13,915 nt of DNA from CBFDBT01 sp965603115 (GTDB lineage: Bacteria > Pseudomonadota > Alphaproteobacteria > Sphingomonadales > Kordiimonadaceae), in contig CBFDBT010000051.1 of NCBI GenBank assembly GCA_965603115.1, positions 1 through 13,915 on the forward strand. Direction: 5' to 3'. The notes beneath the pieces are model-generated. The model made no database searches. It had not been told where the DNA came from and saw only the letters and a list, made by a program, of their open reading frames with translations. Each line of letters begins with the position of its first letter. Within the stretch, counting starts at the first letter, position 1. Below are positions 1 through 7,058 of this stretch, in pieces. Made by a program: the position numbers and the translations under genes.

Positions 1-1
1 G

Positions 2-388
2 TGACATTTCCTGATACGGCACCGGAATGTATCCAACCCCGCTCGTGACATTCTGAGAGGCGACGTCCGTTTCGACAGTGATCGACGTGGCGCTGTTGAC
101 GGTGAGGATCTTGTACATGCCCGGCGCCCAGTTCGTGCCGGACGCGATGCGAAGATAGTGGCCGACCATCCAGCCCTCGAAGGTGCTGGCCGTGGCTGTG
201 GTGATCGTCCTCCACTGCCCGGTCGGCGACTCGCTGCACGCCAGATTGGCAAGAGCGATCGTGCCCGTCGTGATCGTCGCCGGGGTTAGGACGGCACTGC
301 CGTTGCTCCGCCTGGGGACAAACACCGGCAGGATTTCCACGCTGGTCGCAGGCGTCGACCCGAATAGGATTTCGGCGATGATGGTGAT
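2..388 (-). CDS. Partial phage-like structural protein fragment (foreign or chimeric end)
   Basis: On the minus strand 129 codons are open without a stop from about 388 down to the window edge. No start or stop codon is present. The product is rich in Thr, Ser, Val and Gly, with pieces such as FEGWMVGHYLRIASG, YKILTVNSATSITVETD and VGYIPVPYQEM. That is the beta-rich style of phage tail, decoration or other virion proteins, but I do not recognise a family. GC over 1-360 is about 63% by my count, against about 46% just beyond (421-600). The frame meets a stop soon after it enters apaG sequence, so the two were not originally one gene. It could be a real prophage edge, but a misassembled or chimeric contig end is at least as likely. 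That the stretch is foreign is clear; what it encodes is inferred. Confidence 0.4.
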   Translation of the reverse strand, partial: MTIIAEILFGSTPATSVEILPVFVPRRSNGSAVLTPATITTGTIALANLACSESPTGQWRTITTATASTFEGWMVGHYLRIASGTNWAPGMYKILTVNSATSITVETDVASQNVTSGVGYIPVPYQEMS

Positions 389-693
389 TTGAGCGGCGTT
401 CCCGAAGTATACCGATAAACATCTCCCGGTTTAAGGGTTGGGCACTCCCCCACAACCCCTTCACCGCGTACTTCTTTAATCTCGCCACCACTGTCCGTAA
501 TATGCCAATAACGATTTAACAGCTGAACTGTTTCTTCGCCTTCATTGCTGATAGAGACCTGATAGGCCCAAACATATTTATTTTCATCTGGATCGGATTG
601 GTCTTCAAGATAATGTGTATAGACCCCCACCCGAATAGAATGCGTGGTCTCTTCAAATAACGGTCCGGTTTTCATGTCGCTGCCAGTTCGCAC
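286..693 (-). CDS. apaG: ApaG (DUF525) protein, C-terminus replaced at a sequence junction
   Basis: Residues 1-104 match ApaG, a small beta-sandwich (FN3-like) protein of unsettled function linked to Co2+/Mg2+ handling in enterobacteria. Visible family motifs are YVWAYQVSISNEGEETVQLL (39-58), RYWHITDSGG (61-70), the glycine-rich GEGVVGECPTLKPGD (78-92) and YRYTSGTPL (93-101). After 'GTPLKSP' an ApaG should continue roughly 'SGIMxGxYxM' and end near residue 130. Here about 31 unrelated residues follow (SSPKSYSGRR...), encoded in the GC-rich foreign end, down to a stop at 286. The junction is near 380-390, so only the part from about 385 to 693 is genuine apaG. The start is taken as GTG at 693, with GAGG about 8 bases upstream. 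ATG at 675 is an alternative without a clear ribosome site. It lies 79 bp downstream of metZ on the same strand, a pairing common in alphaproteobacteria. Confidence 0.8.
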   Translation of the reverse strand: MRTGSDMKTGPLFEETTHSIRVGVYTHYLEDQSDPDENKYVWAYQVSISNEGEETVQLLNRYWHITDSGGEIKEVRGEGVVGECPTLKPGDVYRYTSGTPLKSPSSPKSYSGRRLRPAWKSCRCLSPGGATAVPS

Positions 694-772
694 GGATGCA
701 TCCTCATTGTTATAAACTTTATGATAAGCTTAGCGCCGACGTCTGTCCAGCTTACTAACGCACAGCAATAGA

Positions 773-1981
773 CTAAATCCCTGCAACGCTCAGTGCTTGG
801 GTAACATCACGGACCAAATCATCGCCGTCTTCAAGGCCAACCGACAAGCGTATAAGGCCTTTACTGATGCCAAGCGACAGTCGCGTTTCTTCAGCCAGCG
901 CCTTATGCGTTGTCGACCATGGGTGGGTCGCGATCGAGCGGCTATCGCCCAAATTATTGGAGATATCTACAATTTCAAGGGCATTTAAAAACTTAAAGGC
1001 TTGGTCACGCCCGCCCGGCAGATCAAACACTACCATCGTGCCGCCGCGATCCATTTGTGAAAAGAGAATGTCGCGGTCCTTAAAGTTTTCAAGCATAGGG
1101 TGGCGTGTATCAACAACCTTATCCGCTATAGCGTGTGCAACCTTTTCGGCATTATCACACATAGCATTCACTCTAATGCCCAGCGTTTCAACGCCCTTGA
1201 GCGTCACCCAAGCATTAAAAGGGGACATCGCTATACCCATGTGTCGGTAATAGGGATAATAGTGCTCTTCGTCAAAATCAGCCTTTGTAAGCACTATTCC
1301 GCCAAGGCACCGTCCCTGACCGTCAATATGTTTGGTTGTCGAATAACAAACCACATCGGCACCAAGCTCCATCGGCCGCTGCAATATTGGCGAAGCAAAA
1401 ACATTATCTACAATCATGCAGGCACCTGCTTCATGCGCGATATCAGCTACGGCTTTAATATCCACCACTTCTAGGGTTGGGTTGGCCGGTGTTTCTGTGA
1501 AAAAGACTTTTGTATTAGATCTGGTCTCGGCCTTCCATGCGTCAAGGTCTGCGCCGTTCACCACCGTCGTTTCAACACCGTAGCGCGGCAATAATTCGTC
1601 CATCAACCAACGGTTAGAGCCAAACAAAGCTTCAGAGGCCAGCACATGATCGCCGCTGCGAACCTGACACAAAATAGCCGAAGACATGGCCGCCATACCT
1701 GTCGCTGTAGCGCGGCCTTGATCAGCTCCCTCCAAAACAGCGAGACGCTCTTCAAGCATAGAAACCGTGGGGTTAGATTGTCTCGAATAAGCAAAGCCTT
1801 CACGGGTGCCGTCAAAACGACCCTCGGCCTCTTCCGCACTTTCATAAGCAAAACCAGACGTGAGAAAAAGCGCTTCTGACGTTTCATCAAAATCAGACCG
1901 CATAGTACCAGCGCGCACCATTTGGGTTTGGCGGGCCCATTTTTTAGTGATTTTGCGGTCAATGCCGGTTTTCGCTTTCAT
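773..1981 (-). CDS. metZ: O-succinylhomoserine sulfhydrylase (MetZ), PLP enzyme
   Basis: 402 residues, full length for the Cys/Met metabolism PLP-dependent family (fold type I). The enzyme makes homocysteine directly from O-succinylhomoserine and sulfide in the cytosol. Visible landmarks are FAYSRQSNPTV near 63-73, the cofactor-contacting TGMAAMSSAI (94-103), ETPANPTLEV (163-172), the PLP-pyridine aspartate in VDNVFASPI (D192) and the Schiff-base lysine K217 in YSTTKHIDGQGR. The long TTKHIDGQGRCLGG segment and the apaG neighbour favour MetZ over MetB, MetC or MetY, though close paralogues differ subtly. The ATG at 1981 has AAGGA seven bases upstream. It is divergent from the arsC-type gene, with 166 bp between their starts. 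No convincing SAM riboswitch was found in the leader. Confidence 0.92.
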   Translation of the reverse strand: MKAKTGIDRKITKKWARQTQMVRAGTMRSDFDETSEALFLTSGFAYESAEEAEGRFDGTREGFAYSRQSNPTVSMLEERLAVLEGADQGRATATGMAAMSSAILCQVRSGDHVLASEALFGSNRWLMDELLPRYGVETTVVNGADLDAWKAETRSNTKVFFTETPANPTLEVVDIKAVADIAHEAGACMIVDNVFASPILQRPMELGADVVCYSTTKHIDGQGRCLGGIVLTKADFDEEHYYPYYRHMGIAMSPFNAWVTLKGVETLGIRVNAMCDNAEKVAHAIADKVVDTRHPMLENFKDRDILFSQMDRGGTMVVFDLPGGRDQAFKFLNALEIVDISNNLGDSRSIATHPWSTTHKALAEETRLSLGISKGLIRLSVGLEDGDDLVRDVTQALSVAGI

Positions 1982-2147
1982 CTGATTATCCTTTGTATAG
2001 TAGGCTGTTCACGGGCGCTGAGACTGTCGCCTTGTTGCACTTGTGTCAATAGTCAATTAACACATAATATCGCTTGAGTGCTGGCGCGGATGATATATTG
2101 TGCTTCAACAAAATTATAAAGAATTCGTGAGAATATTGGAGAAAATC

Positions 2148-2492
2148 ATGTCTGTTATCATCTGGCACAACCCTCGCTGCAGCAAATCCCGTCAAACACT
2201 GGCGCTTCTAGAAGACAGTGGTGTAACCCCCAATATTCGCCTCTACCTTGAAGATGTCCCTAGCGCAGCTGAGCTTGCATCAGTGATTCAAATGCTGGGT
2301 CACACCCCCAGAGACGTTATGCGTACCAAAGAAGCTGAGTATAAGGAGCAGGCCCTAGGCAGTGTTAATGATGATGCCGCTCTTATTGACGCAATGGTAA
2401 AGACACCAAAGCTTATCGAGCGCCCGATTGTTATCAATGGGAGCAAAGCTGCCATTGGCCGCCCACCCGAGGATGTATTAAAAGTTATCTAA
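2148..2492 (+). CDS. arsC: ArsC/YfgD-family thioredoxin-fold reductase (arsenate reductase-like)
   Basis: 114 residues with the ArsC thioredoxin-like fold. The N-terminal strand is followed by the active-site loop HNPRCSKSRQTL, with the nucleophilic cysteine at Cys11. Later come the region around PRDVMRTKEAEY and the C-terminal RPIVING and GRPPED segments, which hold the conserved arginines that bind oxyanion in glutaredoxin-coupled ArsC. The CSKSR loop and short length are closer to the YfgD-type branch than to plasmid ArsC (about 140 residues). True arsenate reduction is therefore not certain and no ars operon genes lie nearby. The ATG at 2148 is chosen because GGAG sits six bases upstream and the protein then begins at the family's usual N-terminus. 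A GTG at 2100 would only add an unrelated 16-residue leader. Its stop overlaps the convergent MATE gene's stop by 4 bp. Confidence 0.85.
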   Translation: MSVIIWHNPRCSKSRQTLALLEDSGVTPNIRLYLEDVPSAAELASVIQMLGHTPRDVMRTKEAEYKEQALGSVNDDAALIDAMVKTPKLIERPIVINGSKAAIGRPPEDVLKVI

Positions 2493-3826
2493 GACAACTT
2501 ATTCTCAATCCGCCTATACCATAATGCCTGCGCCACGCCTCGCACAGCCATAAATATGAGCACAGCATACCAAACACCTGCCAGGCCATACCTTGCACTC
2601 AGCATCTCAAGGGCTGGGATATATACTGCAAAAGCAATGGCCATGGTACCAAACATGGCTGTGCCAGCGGTGGCTCCGATATATATGCCATCAAATTGAT
2701 AACACCAAACAGCGATGAGTGGCATTAAAGCGATAATAGGCAAGAGGGTGGCAATAATATTCTTAACAGGCATGATGTCTGTAAGCGTGGCAGCAATGCC
2801 ATTTCCTCCGACAACAAAGACCAGACTATAAACAACAGCAGTACCTATGGCCCAAATGAAGCTCTGCTTCACCCACATTCTAAAGGCCTTTCGATCGCCC
2901 GCACCATAAGCAGCGCCCGCCAAGGCTTCAGCCGCATAAGCAAAGCCATCAAGGCCTAATGATATTAGCATTAAAAACTGGGTAACCACATGCGAAGCAG
3001 CTAGCGCTGTTTGCCCAAAGCTCGCAGCAGTGCGCGTTACTAGCAACAGTGCTGTCAGTAAAAGCAGGGTTCGCATGAATATGAAACTATTTAGGGAAAA
3101 TAGTCGTTTAAACTTATCTGTTTGCCATGCCCGCGCATGGACAAAAGCCCCAAGGTAATCTTTGGTGCCAAAAATACGGGCGATCATGATAAATCCAAGA
3201 ATTGCAGCAAACCATTCAGCGATCACTGTTCCTAAAGCCACTCCTTCTACACCCATTCCCATACCTATTACAAAGACCAGGTTGAGAATTCCGTTTGTGA
3301 TATTAAGTACAAGCTGAAGCACTAAGGCGGACTTTGCACGCGCGGTGCCTATAAGAAAACCGTTCACACTATAGAAAAAAAGCGTTGCTGGCGCTGACCA
3401 AATACGAATATTAAAATAACGCTCGGCATAAGGTGTGACCGCCTCCGGTGTCTCCATCAACGCAAAAGATATATCGCGGATCCAGCCATAAGACAGAAGA
3501 ATACAAACCGCAATAATGCCACCCAAAAGCGTTGCCCGAACTAACTCATAAAGCACTCTCTTCTGGTCGCCTGCCCCATGTGCTTGAGCCACCAGACCCG
3601 TTGTGCCCATACGGAGAAAACCAAACATCCAAAAAATATAGGTAAAGACAGCACCCGCCAGACCAACGGCAGCCAAATGTACATCGCTTGGTAGGTGGCC
3701 TACCGCCCAAGTGTCCACCAAACCAACCAACGGCGCTGACGAATTTGCCAGCATAGCGGGACCTGCAATGGCCCAAATGCGTTTATGCGAACCACTTGGG
3801 GCATTTGATTGATTTACAGTTGTCAT
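2489..3826 (-). CDS. MATE-family efflux transporter, DinF-like
   Basis: 445 residues, the normal length for a MATE transporter, with hydrophobic segments spread along the chain consistent with 12 membrane helices in two bundles. It should sit in the inner membrane and export organic cations, drugs or metabolites using a Na+ or H+ gradient. DinF-subfamily signs are the helix-1 aspartate in APLVGLVDTWAVGHL (D38), the LRMGTTGLVAQAHGAGD segment, the second-half counterpart LDGFAYAAEALAGAAYGAGD, and QFDGIYIGAT late in the protein. Its substrate cannot be read from sequence. The ATG at 3826 has AGGA about 10 bases upstream, a weak but acceptable site. The upstream region is shared with the divergent SprA-like gene and holds the palindrome at 3889-3901. 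Confidence 0.9.
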   Translation of the reverse strand: MTTVNQSNAPSGSHKRIWAIAGPAMLANSSAPLVGLVDTWAVGHLPSDVHLAAVGLAGAVFTYIFWMFGFLRMGTTGLVAQAHGAGDQKRVLYELVRATLLGGIIAVCILLSYGWIRDISFALMETPEAVTPYAERYFNIRIWSAPATLFFYSVNGFLIGTARAKSALVLQLVLNITNGILNLVFVIGMGMGVEGVALGTVIAEWFAAILGFIMIARIFGTKDYLGAFVHARAWQTDKFKRLFSLNSFIFMRTLLLLTALLLVTRTAASFGQTALAASHVVTQFLMLISLGLDGFAYAAEALAGAAYGAGDRKAFRMWVKQSFIWAIGTAVVYSLVFVVGGNGIAATLTDIMPVKNIIATLLPIIALMPLIAVWCYQFDGIYIGATAGTAMFGTMAIAFAVYIPALEMLSARYGLAGVWYAVLIFMAVRGVAQALWYRRIENKLS

Positions 3827-3888
3827 TCACCATGGGTCCTATAGTTCAATTGTTAATAGCGTGAAAGCATTACCCTAGATAAATATAA

Positions 3889-3901
3889 TTGCAATGTGCA
3901 A
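3889..3901. promoter_or_regulatory. LuxO-box-like palindrome TTGCA-N3-TGCAA
   Basis: TTGCAATGTGCAA has perfect 5-bp inverted arms around a 3-bp centre, in the AT-rich region between the divergent MATE and SprA-like genes. A further TGCA half-site follows at 3906-3909. It has the arms of the LuxO site consensus recalled for vibrio qrr promoters (TTGCA-W3-TGCAA); the centre ATG departs at one position. Its relation to the LuxO-like regulator at 7734-9143 is inference. No GG-N10-GC sigma-54 signature was seen nearby on either strand. Confidence 0.45.
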
Positions 3902-3971
3902 ATAGTGCATAGTTACTCACGCTATAAAAAAACAAGAAAAATAGTAATAATTAAGCCAACTGACACCAATA

Positions 3972-4000
3972 ATGACAATATCCAGCATATATGCTATACT
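3972..4000 (+). promoter_or_regulatory. Sigma-70-type promoter of the SprA-like gene
   Basis: ATGACA (3972-3977, five of six matches to TTGACA) is separated by 17 bp from TATACT (3995-4000). TG one base before the -10 makes it extended. Transcription would start near 4007, giving a leader of about 25 nt before the ATG at 4032. The spacer contains the perfect 10-bp palindrome GCATATATGC (3985-3994), which could be an operator or just AT-rich chance. Confidence 0.6.
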
Positions 4001-4031
4001 GTAGTTTGTTTATCACGTTGGGGTGCTAGTT

Positions 4032-4928
4032 ATGTTGTTAGGTGAAACATTTAGATCATCAGGGCCACCACCGCCTGGTTTAGCGCCTGTAGCTGGTGGA
4101 TCAATCACCGTAGCTGAGCCTACCAGAGCAGCAACGCCACCCATAAAACCTCCCTTAAGCGCACCGGCGAGGGAAAGTGACGCTCTGCCAGTTATCTCTC
4201 ATGAGACCTATAAACCCAACACGCCAACACCTATCAAGACGGACAATCCAACCCCGCCGCCCTCACCCGCGGGTGGCACAAGTGCCTTTGCAGCCCATGT
4301 CATCGCCTCACAAGGCAGTGGTGTCGTTGCTGAGCAGCCCTTGCCAGCAGAACCAGCGCGCCCAGCCCCTTTAAAACAAGTGGTGTCGCATGAACCACTT
4401 TCACAGCGCACCCAGCAACAACTGAGTGGTGAAGAACTTAAAATTGTTCAAAGGCTTGCTGCGCGAGACCGTGAAGTACGAGCCCATGAACAAGCGCATG
4501 TCGGAGCTGCATCTGGCATTACAGGTGCCCCAAGTTTTTCTTATGTAACCGGACCAGATGCGCAGCGATACGCAATATCAGGCGAAGTTAGTATTGATAC
4601 AAGCAGTGAGCCCGGAAGCCCTGAGGCCACAATCGCAAAAATGGAACAAGTAAAAAAGGCAGCCTTGGCTCCTGCCCAGCCCTCGGCCCAAGATAAATCT
4701 GTTGCGCTTGCTGCTGAAGCTAAAATCCGAGAGGCACAAGCTGAAATAAGAACAATAAAACGCGAGGAAGAAGAGCAAATAGCGCGGGAAAATGCCGCCA
4801 AAAAAGATAGCCTAGCTGCAGGGCAGCCTGTGGTTCACGCCAGTGTCCAACAAGCAAATACTGCCTTTGCCAACAGCGCCGCTATCAACACACCACCCCC
4901 CATTTCCCTAGAGCCGCTTTTCGCCTAG
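4032..4928 (+). CDS. SprA-related putative zinc metalloprotease (HExxH)
   Basis: 298 residues in three parts. Residues ~1-125 are Pro/Ala-rich low complexity, probably disordered, without an evident signal peptide. Residues ~130-240 match the SprA-related putative metalloprotease family: LSGEELKIVQRLAARDREVRAHEQAH, with HEQAH at 152-156 as the HExxH zinc motif, then GAPSFSYVTGPDAQRYAISGEVSIDTS and PEATIAKMEQVKKAALAP. A charged, probably helical stretch (AEAKIREAQAEIRTIKREEEEQ) precedes a flexible tail. HExxH implies zinc peptidase chemistry, but activity and target of this family are unknown to me. ATG 4032 is preferred because GGGG (4020-4023) lies eight bases upstream. A GTG at 4023 would overlap that site. 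The gene ends 12 bp before the convergent pyrD stop and has its own promoter. Confidence 0.8.
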   Translation: MLLGETFRSSGPPPPGLAPVAGGSITVAEPTRAATPPIKPPLSAPARESDALPVISHETYKPNTPTPIKTDNPTPPPSPAGGTSAFAAHVIASQGSGVVAEQPLPAEPARPAPLKQVVSHEPLSQRTQQQLSGEELKIVQRLAARDREVRAHEQAHVGAASGITGAPSFSYVTGPDAQRYAISGEVSIDTSSEPGSPEATIAKMEQVKKAALAPAQPSAQDKSVALAAEAKIREAQAEIRTIKREEEEQIARENAAKKDSLAAGQPVVHASVQQANTAFANSAAINTPPPISLEPLFA

Positions 4929-4940
4929 CCTTGAATATCA

Positions 4941-5996
4941 TTACTTATGATCAGCACCCACTGCCTGACTTACTGAAGAAAACCCATCGGATTTAATGCA
5001 ATCGGCTAATTCACGCTTTATTTGAGCCACCATGCCTGTGCCGCCATAAACGAGCATTGAATAAAATTGCACCAAAGATGCTCCAGCCCGAATTTTAGCA
5101 TAGGCATCAGCACCGCTAGCAATTCCACCAACACCCACAAGCGGGACTTTTCCATCTGTTAATTTATAGATGTCTGACAAGGTTTTGGTAGAGTTCGCCA
5201 TCAAAGGGGCACCAGATAATCCACCAGACTCCCCTCTATGCACACTTTTAAGGCTATTAGGGCGTTCAATTGTTGTGTTGCTGACGATCAGCCCATCAAT
5301 GCCCACCTCAAGCGCCACCGCTGCTATATCTTTTTTGTCTTCTTCGCTAAGGTCTGGAGCAATTTTTAGTAAAACCGGGGTTGCCGGGCCTTCATTTCTT
5401 GCCTTAATAACTTTTGAGAGAAGGTCTTCAAGGGCATCTTTTGATTGTAGGGCCCTTAGCCCAGGTGTGTTCGGCGATGATATATTGACCGTAAAATAGC
5501 TAGCGAGGCCGTTCAGGCGCTTTATGCCTGTTACATAATCCGCCGTTCGGTCAGTCGCGTCCTTGTTCGCCCCAACGTTAGCACCCACTATGCCCGGGCG
5601 ACCTTTTTGCGCTGTAAGATTTTTGGCAAAGGACTCAAGACCTGCATTATTGAACCCAAATCGATTAATAACAGCGCGATCTTCCCTTAGACGAAACAAG
5701 CGCGGTCTGGCATTTCCGTCTTGTGGCAACGGTGTTACCGTGCCCGCTTCAACAAACCCAAAGCCTTGAGCCAGCATCGCTTCCATCACTTCGGCATTTT
5801 TATCAAAACCAGCTGCTAGCCCCACTGGGTTGTTAAAGTCTAAGCCAAATACCGATGTTTTCAGAACAGGGTCATCACCCTTAGCGAAAAAAGTAGGAGA
5901 CAGCCCTGCTTTTAGGCCCTTAATGGTTAGGTTATGGGCAACTTCCGGATCAAGAAGGAAAATAAATGGCCGTAGAAGAGGAAATAGATCTATCAC
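4941..5996 (-). CDS. pyrD: Dihydroorotate dehydrogenase (quinone), class 2
   Basis: 351 residues, the usual length for class 2 PyrD, which oxidises dihydroorotate to orotate with FMN and passes electrons to membrane quinone in pyrimidine synthesis. The N-terminal helical extension (LFPLLRPFIFLLDPEVAHNLTIKGL) is the class 2 membrane-contact region. Then come NPVGLAAGFDKNAE (56-69), GTVTPLPQDGNARPRLFRL (85-103), NRFGFNN (111-117) and NISSPNTPGL (171-180) with the catalytic base Ser174. FMN phosphate-binding signatures GVGGIASGADAYAKIRAGA and a final VQFYSMLVYGG follow. The start is GTG at 5996, with TAAGG seven bases upstream; the nearby ATG triplets on this strand are out of frame. DUF1491 ends 95 bp upstream, so a separate promoter is likely. 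Confidence 0.95.
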   Translation of the reverse strand: MIDLFPLLRPFIFLLDPEVAHNLTIKGLKAGLSPTFFAKGDDPVLKTSVFGLDFNNPVGLAAGFDKNAEVMEAMLAQGFGFVEAGTVTPLPQDGNARPRLFRLREDRAVINRFGFNNAGLESFAKNLTAQKGRPGIVGANVGANKDATDRTADYVTGIKRLNGLASYFTVNISSPNTPGLRALQSKDALEDLLSKVIKARNEGPATPVLLKIAPDLSEEDKKDIAAVALEVGIDGLIVSNTTIERPNSLKSVHRGESGGLSGAPLMANSTKTLSDIYKLTDGKVPLVGVGGIASGADAYAKIRAGASLVQFYSMLVYGGTGMVAQIKRELADCIKSDGFSSVSQAVGADHK

Positions 5997-6031
5997 GCAT
6001 ATGCCTTACTTTGTCTGCCTAAATACAGAAA

Positions 6032-6060
6032 ATTCTATCAAATAGATACCTACAGTGAAA
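6032..6060 (-). promoter_or_regulatory. Candidate pyrD promoter
   Basis: On the minus strand an extended -10, TGATAGAAT (hexamer at 6032-6037), lies 17 bp from a poor -35, TTTCAC (6055-6060). It falls in the 95-bp gap between DUF1491 and pyrD. The weak -35 makes this tentative. Confidence 0.25.
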
Positions 6061-6091
6061 TAATTTAGCAAGCAATGAGCTTGATTAATCT

Positions 6092-6451
6092 TTAAAGGGG
6101 GGCCTGATCAACGGGTTCATCTAAAAAATGCTCTATATTGAAACTTCCACCCGAATCTTCAATTTCAACAACCCAAAGATCTGTATCATATTGGCGGCGT
6201 TTTCTAACAATGTCATCGGCCTCACTTTCATCAACCATAACATCGCCTGTCAATCGCATCCATACTCGATCTCCATTCATATCCGTTATCGGCTGTAATA
6301 TTTCACAACCATTTTTAAAATGATTAATTTTTAAAAGAATGCCACCGCGCTCAGCATCACCACGCGCAACAATAAAGGCCGGTGTGTTTTCAATGAAACA
6401 TCGCCTAACCTGAGCCTGAACCCACATTTCTGCTTTTAATCGACCTGTCAT
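6092..6451 (-). CDS. DUF1491 family protein
   Basis: 119 residues matching the alphaproteobacterial DUF1491 family: the start RLKAEMWVQAQVRRC, then FIVARGDAERGGILLKIN (27-44) and the late RRQYDTDLWVVEIEDSGG. No catalytic motif, signal peptide or membrane segment is evident, so it is a small soluble protein of unknown role. The ATG at 6451 lies only 8 bp after the PilZ gene's stop, and no clear ribosome site precedes it. Translation is therefore probably coupled to the upstream PilZ gene, forming a two-gene operon. Nothing in the sequence says whether the two products work together. Confidence 0.82.
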   Translation of the reverse strand: MTGRLKAEMWVQAQVRRCFIENTPAFIVARGDAERGGILLKINHFKNGCEILQPITDMNGDRVWMRLTGDVMVDESEADDIVRKRRQYDTDLWVVEIEDSGGSFNIEHFLDEPVDQAPL

Positions 6452-6459
6452 AGATACTG

Positions 6460-6855
6460 TTACGCCGCTGGGCCCTCAAGGGCGTCCATAAGCTCCTTGG
6501 CCCCAATGCCCATAACAGCAGCGCGCTCACCAAAGATATCCTGAACAACTTCCTTTTTCTCAAGAAACCGAATTCCTAAAAGCTCATCTGCTTGCCAGGA
6601 AATATCCGCCCTTAAAACAATATTTCGTTTTGGGATTTCGATTTTAACAACCGTTCCTTCCTTAAGAGGAAGGTTGAACTTAAGCTTCAATCCGGTCATT
6701 GAAAAATTTCTGATCTGGCAATTAAACTGATGGTCGCCAATATGCAAAATTGCTGGCCACAAGACAGAGCGTCTTTGCGCATCTCGACGATTGTCCTCTT
6801 CCATCGCTTCACCGACAAGAGGGGTGTCTTTTACACCTTTATTGCCAAATGCCAT
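6460..6855 (-). CDS. PilZ domain protein (c-di-GMP receptor type), copy 1
   Basis: 131 residues, a stand-alone PilZ domain. The c-di-GMP-binding parts are both present: RDAQR (24-28) as RxxxR, followed by RSVLWPA, and NFSMTG (50-55) as [D/N]xSxxG. The rest is the expected six-strand barrel (GTVVKIEIP, IVLRADISWQAD, LLGIRFLE). By family knowledge it should bind c-di-GMP and act on motility, adhesion or polysaccharide output, but its partner is unknown. The ATG at 6855 is chosen because AGGAG lies eight bases upstream; a GTG at 6864 would sit too close to that site. It is about two-thirds identical over 89 residues to the second PilZ gene at 7059-7493, so it is a tandem paralogue, but it has its own 203-bp upstream region. 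Confidence 0.87.
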   Translation of the reverse strand: MAFGNKGVKDTPLVGEAMEEDNRRDAQRRSVLWPAILHIGDHQFNCQIRNFSMTGLKLKFNLPLKEGTVVKIEIPKRNIVLRADISWQADELLGIRFLEKKEVVQDIFGERAAVMGIGAKELMDALEGPAA

Positions 6856-6904
6856 TTGCACCACTCCTACTCAATGCTTGTCCATAGTATTTTAATAATA
6901 AAAA

Positions 6905-6934
6905 ATTATATTAATCAAATAATAGACCAGCCAA
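6905..6934 (-). promoter_or_regulatory. Candidate promoter of the PilZ-DUF1491 operon
   Basis: On the minus strand TTGGCT (6929-6934) is 18 bp from a perfect TATAAT (6905-6910), about 50 bp upstream of the ATG at 6855. A second, farther candidate has an extended -10 TGGTATAGT (hexamer 6963-6968) with TTTACC (6985-6990) 16 bp away. The surrounding 6856-7058 region is very AT-rich and no terminator for the upstream gene was seen in it. Confidence 0.35.
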
Positions 6935-7058
6935 ACACCCAAAACACTAATAACCGAAAAAAACTATACCATAAAACAGCATCAGGTAAAGTGTGCATTT
7001 AAGGCTATCACTGGAGTTTGCCTGCTGGGTAGGTAAAAGACATGATATGCACTATGTA

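Noticed and set aside
183..392. 69-residue plus-strand frame in the GC-rich end
   Set aside because: The opposite strand is open across the whole fragment with a more protein-like product; this frame crosses the junction and has no recognisable content.
725..754. TAAGCT...AGCTTA inverted repeat between metZ and apaG as a terminator
   Set aside because: The stem is only 6 bp, the loop is 18 bases and no T-run follows, so it is not a credible intrinsic terminator.
1982..2099. Possible SAM riboswitch in the metZ leader (GGCG...CGCC stem, then GTGAACAGCCTA...AAAGG)
   Set aside because: Such switches often precede alphaproteobacterial met genes, and parts resemble a SAM-II 3' side. However, the loop between the stem arms is only about 9 bases and lacks the U-rich pseudoknot segment, so the fold does not fit.
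2489..2492. 4-bp overlap of convergent stop codons of the arsC-type and MATE genes as a special signal
   Set aside because: Both stops simply share CTAA; compact convergent ends are common and nothing else marks the site.
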